From NCBI GenBank assembly GCA_003695505.1, contig RFIY01000258.1, forward strand, positions 1 through 6,701: a stretch of DNA of 6,701 nt, given 5' to 3'. The stretch is from J088 sp003695505 [NCBI: Candidatus Dadabacteria bacterium] (GTDB taxonomy: Bacteria > J088). The notes under the pieces are model-generated. The model saw nothing but the letters and a program-made list of their open reading frames with translations. It had not been told where the DNA came from and did not search any database. Positions 1-5,313 of the stretch are shown here, piece by piece; the first letter of the stretch is position 1; each line of letters starts with the position of its first letter. Made by a program: the position numbers and the translations under genes.

Positions 1-29
1 GCGAGCAAGGGGTACATCGAGAAGAGGGA
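1..29. repeat. Terminal direct repeat, copy 1
   Basis: The first 29 bases are identical to the last 29 bases of the window (6673-6701). This copy forms most of the untranslated leader of the small gene at 38 and includes most of its ribosome binding site. Exact matching ends are the usual mark of a circular molecule assembled as a linear contig, in which case the unique length is 6672 bp. They could also be two genomic copies of a leader sequence belonging to related small genes. The identity is seen directly; its cause is inferred. Confidence 0.9.
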
Positions 30-37
30 GAAACGCA

Positions 38-346
38 ATGGGGATGCCCATGTCGCTGGAAGAAGACGTTCGCGAGCTCAAGGAACGCGTCGCCTACCTC
101 GATGGCTGGCGCGAGGGCGAGGCGAACCGTTACGCACGCCTCGAAGCAGATATGGCGCAGGTCAAGGAAGAACTGCACCGCCTTGGCGACAAGATCGCGT
201 CGCAGGATGAGCGGTTGAGCAGTCGCATCGACAGGCTCGACGAGCGCCTCGACGGCACGAATCAGCGCATCGACCGGATGATGTGGTTCATGCTGGCGAC
301 GCTGGGCGGCGTGCTGACCAATCTGGTGCTGACGGTGCTGAAGTAG
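38..346 (+). CDS. XhlA-like small coiled-coil protein with C-terminal membrane helix
   Basis: The product has 102 residues. Residues 6-80 are highly charged with heptad-like spacing and repeated elements such as RIDRLDERLDG and NQRIDRMM, which predicts a long coiled coil. Residues 81-100 are hydrophobic (MMWFMLATLGGVLTNLVLTV) and form a single membrane helix ending in Leu-Lys. This layout, soluble coiled coil then one C-terminal helix, matches the XhlA (hemolysin/holin-associated) type of small protein, known from phage-derived lysis cassettes but also found widely as stand-alone chromosomal genes. No holin or endolysin lies beside it here, so a lysis role is not supported. ATG 38 is chosen because AGGGAG at 25-30 lies seven bases upstream; ATG 44 and ATG 50 are in-frame alternatives with poorer spacing. 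It is separated from the next gene by over 600 bases, so it is probably transcribed independently. Family assignment rests on architecture only. Confidence 0.7.
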   Translation: MGMPMSLEEDVRELKERVAYLDGWREGEANRYARLEADMAQVKEELHRLGDKIASQDERLSSRIDRLDERLDGTNQRIDRMMWFMLATLGGVLTNLVLTVLK

Positions 347-478
347 GCCGGCGCGTGCTGTCGGCAATCGGATCCGGCGTCAGGCAGCAAAAGATACGGC
401 CGCCCTTTGTTTGACTACGATCCGCGTCCAACCGTGTCGTTCGGTGTCGATGATCGGGATTTGCTGCGGACCATCGTC

Positions 479-498
479 GGCCTGATCCGGAGCAGGCC
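479..498. repeat. Near-perfect 20-bp inverted repeat
   Basis: GGCCTGATCCGGAGCAGGCC has perfect 6-bp arms (GGCCTG/CAGGCC) and a self-complementary centre (TCCGGA), so 18 of 20 positions pair; only the A/G positions between arm and centre do not. It can form a hairpin in RNA or be a dimer-binding operator. No T-run follows, so it is not a standard rho-independent terminator. It lies about 130 bases after the stop of the first gene. Confidence 0.55.
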
Positions 499-874
499 AT
501 CGGCGATGTAAGCGCGCCTCGCTCAACTCGCGACACCACGGATTTCGTGTAGCAGTGCATCGACAGTCAAAGGCAGGCCCCCGTCGACATCGAGCCTCAG
601 GCTCCCGGCCTTTCGAACGCGCACATGTTTACTGCGCCGGCTCATCCATCGTGCCCCGCTGTGGCGGCGAAACCGGTGCAACGTCGGGTATCTGCTCAGC
701 TTGGTGCATATGGATAGCGGTATTGGATTGATCCACCTGAATGGTGGGCGCTCCTGCGTGAACGAGACGGCCACCTCCGTCTTCGGGATCGATTTCGAAC
801 TTTCCAGTGGGGGGCACATCTCGGAGAATCGCAGGACGCAGTTGTTTCCAGAGTCAGGTCGGTGCTATCTCTCC

Positions 875-886
875 GAATATATATTC
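875..886. promoter_or_regulatory. AT-rich 12-bp palindrome upstream of the large gene
   Basis: GAATATATATTC is a perfect 12-bp palindrome whose central eight bases are all A/T, set in GC-rich DNA. It lies about 63 bases upstream of the -35 box at 949, a position where an activator or nucleoid protein could bind. The palindrome is seen directly; a regulatory role is inference, since short AT palindromes also occur by chance. Confidence 0.35.
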
Positions 887-948
887 TGTGAAATCGCGTT
901 CGCAGAGTACCGAATTACGTCGCCAGAGACGATGGCGGAGAAAGCCGT

Positions 949-977
949 TTGACAATGATGCGGCAATCCGCTAGAAG
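949..977 (+). promoter_or_regulatory. Sigma-70-type promoter of the large-protein operon
   Basis: A consensus -35 box TTGACA (949-954) is followed after exactly 17 bases by TAGAAG (972-977), which matches four of six bases of TATAAT, including the first two. The predicted transcription start is near 984. This leaves about 30 bases of leader before the GTG at 1016 but only about 4 bases before the ATG at 988, which matters for the choice of start of the downstream gene. No other promoter is obvious between here and 6614, so it probably drives the large gene and both lipoprotein genes together. Confidence 0.7.
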
Positions 978-987
978 TTCATGTTGA

Positions 988-3900
988 ATGTTACTGTTTC
1001 GCAAAGGGGAGTCCAGTGCGCAGTTCTTCCGTTCTTCCGTTCTTCCGTTCTTCATCATAGCGGGTTTGTCTCACGTCGCGACACCAGCAGCAGCGCGTGC
1101 CGATGACGATGCGTTGACGGTCACGGCGGTGACCTGGTCGGGTTCGGTGCTGTCGCCAAACGACGACGGCATCCAGGACAGTATGACGATCCAGGCGTGG
1201 CTGGTCATCGACCATGATCACGGGATCAAGAAGTACGTCCGTGACCGCGCCCTCGGAAAATCATTCAAGAAGACGTTCGATGTCGAGGCCCGAATCTCGC
1301 TGGTTGGCGCGAGCGCCGCGACGGATCTGACCTGGATCGAGCCGCTGGCGCCCAGCGTTTGCGTGACCCGGCTTGGGCGGGTAATGTCGGTTGCGGAATG
1401 GGCGCTGCGCAAGGGCAGCGACGATGAGCATCGCGACAAGAAAGGCGACAAACCCGGCAAGCACGACGATGACAGCGACGATGAGCACAAGAACCCCGAG
1501 TGTGACCTGTTCTTGCAACAAGTGAGCTACGAGCTCGCGGGTACATCCGTGGCGCTGCCGGCCGGCCCGTACAGCGCGGATTTACGGCTGCAATTGATCG
1601 AAACGGAGCACGACGATTGCGACGACGATGAATCGCACGGTGCGGAACAGGAACACTGCGAGCTGGAACGGGAGGTCGTCGGCGGCGAAACACTGCGGCA
1701 CGATCTGTGGGTGACGTGGCCGTTTGAACCGACGAACTTCGTCAACGACACCGTGTTTTATTTCGGTGCCAATGTGACCGACGGCGATGAACAGCGGGGC
1801 CTGATCGGGATACCGCTTCTGCCGGCGCTCGAGATCTCGGCGGTCACGATCCCTGTGCCGGTCCAGGTGGGGTTTGCGGTTTCGACAACGGATCCACGGA
1901 TCGCACTATTGCCAGACGCCGTGACCAGCTTCACGACGCTCGTGACCAGCAGCGCCAACGGGTGGATTTATGGCCTGCCGCTGGCCACGACGGCGCCGCC
2001 GTTGACGGTCACGGATGCGGCGCAATTTGCAGTGACGGTCTATGTTGGTCTGGGCGCCGCTACCGAAAGCCTCAAAGGCAAATTCATTGCTTGGTGGGAT
2101 GCTTCACGGGGGCAATGGGTCACGGTTGATCAGGGGGTGCTAGATGCAGTCCGGTTTGAGCAGCGCCTGGAGGCCGCCCGTCGTCCGGATGGTCGCATCG
2201 ATCCATTTGTTCTGCCACTCAAGGGACAGACAGTCACCCATGAAGTCGATGTGTCGTGGGCGTTTGGTGGTGCGGCGCCGGCAACAGACAACCCGTTCGA
2301 AGTCTACGATAGTGCGGACATTTTTGGAGCACCTTTGACTGCAGATCTCTCGTATTTTGCCGGGGAAACGTTTGAGACGGATGTGACGGAAGGCGAACTG
2401 GTCGATCCATCGTACACGGTGCAGGGTTTCATCAGTTATTTCGATACGCTCCTGCAGAAGAACCGGCCCCTTGACGGCGCGACTGTTCAGGTGTGGGACA
2501 AAGATGCTGTCAAGGATGACCCTGTGTGCTCAGCGGTCACATTGGCGAATGGCTTTTTCCGCTGTACGGGTAATGCAAGCGACTTTGGCTGGTTCGGCCT
2601 GGGATCTACACGCGCCGACCTTTACATCGTGGCGCGAACACGCAACAAGAGCCTGGCTGCGGTTCACATGCCGCCTGATTTCTCGTTTTCTGGTCTGTTC
2701 AGTCTGGACGACCACGGTTTGCTACGCTTGCTCGGAGTCATCGGTAAGACGTTGAAAACATGTTTGTCCAAAGATGCTGGGCAGAAATGCCTGTTGACGA
2801 TCCTGAATTCGCGGCCCGCCTATGCTGGCAAATCAAAGATCCTGGACAACGTGCCGGGTGGGACCGTGTGGATAAACATCACGATGCCGGAAACGGAAAG
2901 TCAATATCACACCTGGTTCAATCGTGCAGCCAAAGTGATTCGGCGCGTCTCAAGCGCGGCCTGGCGGGTCCGTGTTCATTACGAGGATGCGAACGGGAAC
3001 GAGCGAGAGGCAACGCTGGCGCAGCGATTCCAGGCAAATCCACTGGTCATCGGAAATTTCCCGGCCTTGAGTTCGGAATTTTCGTACCTGCATCTGGACT
3101 ATCCATTCTGCAATCTGGCGGAATCTAAGGCAGTGACACAAAATGGGATCGGGTTGCGTTATTGTCCCAATGTTGGTGTTCGCGATTACAAAACGGATTA
3201 TCCTAATCTGTTGGTAGCTACCGAGACTATCCGACGAGCCAATGACCTTTTGAGCTTCGAAACCGCAGTTGGAAACTATGTACGGCTGGTGATACAGCAG
3301 TACACAAAAACTGGAGAGTCCAGCGAGGTTGTTTCCGAGGGTAGGGACAATAATGCAATTGCGGCGTTCTTCACACCCGGTCCCGGCATGGACAGCTATG
3401 CTGCCTTCAATTACGGAATCGGCATGCACTTTGCGAACGAAACCCTCTATCGCAGCGCTGCGTACCCCTACTGTGTCGCGTGGGATTCGGGTGACGATAA
3501 TGTCCTTTTTCGGTTGATCGGACGTCCGCCATTCGTACTGCCTGTCTATTTCTGCAGCCTGCTCGAGGCGGGGCCACGCTACCGCACCGGCGGTGAAAGG
3601 GATGCACTGGCCGTCAGTGCGTACCTGTGGGACCTGGTTGACTACTGCAATAACGACAACTCCGGCAATGGGCGGTGCGATGAGCGGGCCAGCTTTAGCA
3701 GCGAAGATGGGGTCCAGGCTGCCGACCACACGTCGCGGTTTTCGATTGCCGACTATGTGCGAGCCCTGGATGAGGGCCGGCGGTCGGGTTTGAAGATCGC
3801 GGATTTCGTCCATTACCTGCGGGACGATGGCTACTCGGTGAGTTGTCAGCAATTCAACGATGAGGTCGTGACCGCTGCTCGACTGAATGGCATCGGCACC

Positions 3901-4077
3901 GTTGCGCGTCGCAACTGTACGCCACCCGGTGGCGGGGGCGGCGGTGGCGGTGGCAGCGGAGGCGGCTGTTCCGTTGCAACCGCACCCGACGAAGCCAACG
4001 GCTTTGTATGCTGGATGGCGTTGCTCGTTTTTTGGCGAACCGTGGGGCGCGGACGATGTCGCTCGCGTCGTCCCTGA
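988..4077 (+). CDS. Large secreted cysteine-containing multidomain protein with C-terminal sorting-type tail
   Basis: The ORF encodes 1029 residues. From ATG 988 it has an N-terminal signal peptide with a hydrophobic core at residues 18-27 (VLPFFIIAGL) and likely cleavage after ARA at 36-38. Next is LSPNDDGIQD (55-64), resembling the SPNGDGxxD motif of Ig-like modules in secreted proteins. Two Asp/Glu/His/Lys-rich tracts follow (142-172 and 204-232), each with Cys. Residues about 492-555 (DGATVQVWDKD, then a GFFRC strand) resemble a transthyretin or carboxypeptidase-regulatory fold. The 880-930 region has an LWDLVD motif seen near the end of some secreted metallopeptidase-like proteins, but no HExxH is present, so catalysis is not supported. 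The C-terminus has nine Gly, Ser, three Gly, Cys994, a short hydrophobic stretch (1005-1016) and an Arg-rich end, like exosortase/rhombosortase-class or JDVT-type tails. The start is uncertain: an out-of-frame GTG at 1016 has the better ribosome site (see the 8-bp repeat). The 3' end overlaps the next gene by 22 bases. Confidence 0.85.
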   Translation: MLLFRKGESSAQFFRSSVLPFFIIAGLSHVATPAAARADDDALTVTAVTWSGSVLSPNDDGIQDSMTIQAWLVIDHDHGIKKYVRDRALGKSFKKTFDVEARISLVGASAATDLTWIEPLAPSVCVTRLGRVMSVAEWALRKGSDDEHRDKKGDKPGKHDDDSDDEHKNPECDLFLQQVSYELAGTSVALPAGPYSADLRLQLIETEHDDCDDDESHGAEQEHCELEREVVGGETLRHDLWVTWPFEPTNFVNDTVFYFGANVTDGDEQRGLIGIPLLPALEISAVTIPVPVQVGFAVSTTDPRIALLPDAVTSFTTLVTSSANGWIYGLPLATTAPPLTVTDAAQFAVTVYVGLGAATESLKGKFIAWWDASRGQWVTVDQGVLDAVRFEQRLEAARRPDGRIDPFVLPLKGQTVTHEVDVSWAFGGAAPATDNPFEVYDSADIFGAPLTADLSYFAGETFETDVTEGELVDPSYTVQGFISYFDTLLQKNRPLDGATVQVWDKDAVKDDPVCSAVTLANGFFRCTGNASDFGWFGLGSTRADLYIVARTRNKSLAAVHMPPDFSFSGLFSLDDHGLLRLLGVIGKTLKTCLSKDAGQKCLLTILNSRPAYAGKSKILDNVPGGTVWINITMPETESQYHTWFNRAAKVIRRVSSAAWRVRVHYEDANGNEREATLAQRFQANPLVIGNFPALSSEFSYLHLDYPFCNLAESKAVTQNGIGLRYCPNVGVRDYKTDYPNLLVATETIRRANDLLSFETAVGNYVRLVIQQYTKTGESSEVVSEGRDNNAIAAFFTPGPGMDSYAAFNYGIGMHFANETLYRSAAYPYCVAWDSGDDNVLFRLIGRPPFVLPVYFCSLLEAGPRYRTGGERDALAVSAYLWDLVDYCNNDNSGNGRCDERASFSSEDGVQAADHTSRFSIADYVRALDEGRRSGLKIADFVHYLRDDGYSVSCQQFNDEVVTAARLNGIGTVARRNCTPPGGGGGGGGGSGGGCSVATAPDEANGFVCWMALLVFWRTVGRGRCRSRRP
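1003..1018 (+). promoter_or_regulatory. Strong ribosome binding site and GTG start, out of frame in this allele
   Basis: AAAGGGGAG (1003-1011) is the strongest Shine-Dalgarno-like sequence near the 5' end of the large gene, and GTG 1016-1018 follows at good spacing. Translation from this GTG in the present sequence ends at TAG 1058-1060 after 14 codons. By contrast ATG 988, which is in frame with the long ORF, has only AGAAG (973-977) upstream. That motif overlaps the predicted -10 box, so it would not be in the transcript. The site therefore looks like the intended start, separated from its reading frame by the adjacent 8-base repeat array. Confidence 0.55.
1023..1053 (+). repeat. 8-bp tandem repeat in signal-peptide codons (candidate phase-variation tract)
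   Basis: The unit GTTCTTCC occurs three times perfectly (1023-1046), followed by seven of eight bases of a fourth copy (1047-1053). Eight is not a multiple of three, so gain or loss of one unit shifts the reading frame. With one unit removed, GTG 1016 reads MRSSSVLPFFIIAGLSHVAT and on into the long ORF, a compact Sec signal peptide. With the copies present here, only the ATG at 988 is in frame. Slipped-strand mispairing at such 5' tracts is an established switch for bacterial surface proteins; that it operates here is inference. Confidence 0.7.
4021..4037 (+). repeat. Diverged repeat, copy 1: codons of the ALLxxWR tail motif
   Basis: TTGCTCGTTTTTTGGCG matches 15 of 17 bases of 5275-5291, in the same reading frame, and lies 18 bases before the start of the first lipoprotein gene; the second copy lies 9 bases before the start of the second one. 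Both encode a membrane tail motif (ALLVFWR here, ALLILWR there). This suggests that the duplicated unit that gave rise to the two lipoprotein genes included the 3' end of the preceding gene. Confidence 0.5.
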
Positions 4078-5207
4078 GGCGGGTCATCGGGCTGGGATGC
4101 TGCTGGCTGGCGATCGGGGCGTGCGGCCTGATCGAGAGGGATACCGTTGATGACAAGGTATTCCGTGACCTTGTGGCGTTCCATGTCGGCCGAATCATCT
4201 GTGCGCTCGCAAATGATGGTTTGTACTGCACGACCGACATGCGACGCCCGGCCAGGAGCCTGCGCCGCATCGATAGTCCGGTGTATCGTGGATTGTTGTC
4301 TGACGCGACAGACATAGAGCTTATCGGGCTGATTGATCTTACACCTACGGGTGCCGCAGTCCTCGCGGTGCGTGGTTACGGTAACGAAGGGTGGTTGATT
4401 TATCTGCCGTTGTTTGCGCCGGTTGGTGCGGGCGATTTGTACGGCGCGATCCCACTCCCCGGTCCGGTGACGCGCCTGATGCGGAGCTATAGTGCAGATG
4501 CGTTCTGTTGGCAGCGCGGTCCTGGCCGCCCGTGGTGCGCAGTTCGTCCGGGGATTGAGGACCTCGAAACGAGAGTGCTTGGCGTGGAAAGCGTTTCCGC
4601 GCCTGTGGCAGTTCCCGATCAACAGTTCGATGCTCCCGTTGTCCACGAACCCACAGAGTGGGGATTCCCGGTAACCTGGGCGGCGGGAGCCGTGGACGTG
4701 CAGCCGCCATGTGCGCTTTTCGCCGATGGGACGGTGAAGTGCTGGACCTCGGGGACGATCGTACAATTGCCGGTAACGGATGTTACCGGTATCGTATCGA
4801 AGTATGATGGGGAAAACTCATTCAATGGAAGTTTTGTGACTGCCGCTGGCAGGGTCGCGTATGTTGGTACGGTGCCGACTGTGATTGCGCCCTGGGCGGT
4901 CACGGACCTTTCCGCGCCCGTGACCGCACCCCGGTTTGTTGCGGGCATTACGGATGCGGTGGATCTGGAGCAATCTGCGGCTACCGCGTGCGTCGTCCAT
5001 GCGAGCGGCGATGTTTCGTGCTGGGGCGTCATGGATGGTGAGTTTCTCGAGCCAGGGGAATTCGTCACTGCGCCGGTGCGACTGGATGACGTCAAGGATG
5101 CGGTACAGGTCGTGTTGCCATATCAAACGGGAAATGCTTCGGATCTTTGTTGGCTTCGCCGCGACGGGAAGGTGCGCTGTCGGGAGAAGGAGCTTGGGGA
5201 CTGGTAG
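4056..5207 (+). CDS. RCC1-like beta-propeller lipoprotein, first paralogue
   Basis: The 383-residue product has a lipoprotein signal peptide: R8 R9, a hydrophobic core at 10-20 and lipobox I-G-A-C23 with Gly at +2, which predicts transport to the outer membrane. The mature part contains repeated hairpins of the form C-x9-C around a central Gly: 151/161, 219/229 (CALFADGTVKC), 312/322 (CVVHASGDVSCWG) and 365/375, plus a C-x8-C version at 49/58. A sixth copy at 260-270 (FVTAAGRVAYV) keeps the pattern but has lost both Cys. Such CxLxxDGxVxCWG strands are typical of RCC1/alpha-tubulin-suppressor-like propellers in bacterial exported proteins, usually with about seven blades; the wide gap between the first two pairs could hold one without Cys. 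ATG 4056 is preferred over the in-frame ATG 4008 because it gives the proper signal peptide and has GTGGGG at 4042-4047. It starts inside the previous gene, suggesting coupling. The ligand is unknown. Confidence 0.8.
   Translation: MSLASSLRRVIGLGCCWLAIGACGLIERDTVDDKVFRDLVAFHVGRIICALANDGLYCTTDMRRPARSLRRIDSPVYRGLLSDATDIELIGLIDLTPTGAAVLAVRGYGNEGWLIYLPLFAPVGAGDLYGAIPLPGPVTRLMRSYSADAFCWQRGPGRPWCAVRPGIEDLETRVLGVESVSAPVAVPDQQFDAPVVHEPTEWGFPVTWAAGAVDVQPPCALFADGTVKCWTSGTIVQLPVTDVTGIVSKYDGENSFNGSFVTAAGRVAYVGTVPTVIAPWAVTDLSAPVTAPRFVAGITDAVDLEQSAATACVVHASGDVSCWGVMDGEFLEPGEFVTAPVRLDDVKDAVQVVLPYQTGNASDLCWLRRDGKVRCREKELGDW
4770..4789. repeat. Perfect 8-bp inverted repeat inside the first lipoprotein gene
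   Basis: CCGGTAACGGATGTTACCGG has 8-bp perfect arms around a 4-base loop (GGAT), a potential stable RNA hairpin within the codons for PVTDVTG. The left arm (TTGCCGGTAAC) recurs in the second lipoprotein gene at the matching LPVTD codons, but its right arm is not conserved there. This argues for chance from repeated Val-Thr-Asp codons rather than a conserved RNA structure. Confidence 0.5.
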
Positions 5208-5208
5208 A

Positions 5209-5313
5209 TTGAGCATTCGTGCTATCAAGGTGGGGCCCCTTGCGGCGTGGATATCGTTGGGTCTGGGGTGGGCCTTGCTCATTTTGTGGCGTCGCCGGCG
5301 ATGCGTGTGGTAA
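5209..5313 (+). CDS. Possible 34-residue single-span membrane peptide (or tail remnant)
   Basis: Starting at TTG 5209, one base after the stop of the first lipoprotein gene, with GGGGA at 5196-5200 as a well-spaced ribosome site, a 34-codon frame runs to TAA 5311-5313 and overlaps the start of the second lipoprotein gene by 13 bases. It has one hydrophobic span (residues 10-27, including GWALLILW) followed directly by four Arg and a Cys. The end resembles the tail of the large exoprotein (ALLVFWR, then an Arg-rich stretch with Cys) in both protein and DNA, and both tails precede a lipoprotein gene. It may be a translated coupling peptide or the leftover 3' end of a duplicated large gene. The TTG start and small size keep confidence low. 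Confidence 0.35.
5275..5291 (+). repeat. Diverged repeat, copy 2: codons of the ALLxxWR tail motif
   Basis: TTGCTCATTTTGTGGCG matches 4021-4037 at 15 of 17 bases and in the same codon phase (ALLILWR). It lies 9 bases upstream of the ATG of the second lipoprotein gene. See the first copy for the interpretation. Confidence 0.5.

Larger units (their letters stand above)
347..948. other. Long intergenic region without a convincing gene
   Basis: About 600 bases with no reading frame I can defend. Short open stretches exist. One on the + strand (404-511) ends in ATG-TAA and could be a coding remnant. One on the - strand (645-523) could encode 40 residues after a GGGG-containing leader. One on the + strand (710-952) could encode 80 residues. 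None has recognisable homology, a good ribosome site together with good length, or base composition like the neighbouring genes. The region contains a hairpin-forming near-palindrome (479-498), an AT-only-centred palindrome (875-886) and, at its end, the promoter of the large gene. No intrinsic terminator with a U-run was found after the first gene. Confidence 0.6.

Noticed and set aside
523-645. 40-residue - strand frame starting MSRRSKHVRVRKAGSLRLD
   Set aside because: The leader has a GGGG element, but the closest ATG to it (647-649) is in another frame and the peptide matches no family I know. Too short to support alone.
842-871. TTGTTT-N18-TATCTC as an additional promoter
   Set aside because: Only moderate matches, and no supported gene starts soon downstream; the promoter at 949-977 explains the operon better.
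887-904. TGTGAA-N6-TTCGCA as a CRP/FNR-type site
   Set aside because: The half-sites are imperfect and the TGTGA-to-TCGCA spacing is eight rather than the six bases of a CRP site.
710-952. 80-codon + strand frame ending just at the -35 box of the large gene
   Set aside because: No recognisable domain, poor ribosome site, no hydrophobic or repeat structure, and it runs into a strong promoter. The composition looks like non-coding sequence.
2950-3852. 300-residue open frame on the - strand
   Set aside because: It lies entirely opposite the large gene, has no domain-like sequence, and is what GC-rich codon bias produces in the antisense frame. The same applies to the 306-residue - strand frame at 3846-4766 and the 246-residue one at 5949-6689.
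4008-4055. Longer start (ATG 4008) for the first lipoprotein
   Set aside because: The extra 16 residues would bury the lipoprotein signal peptide and the upstream ribosome site is weak; ATG 4056 gives a normal signal with the lipobox Cys at position 23.
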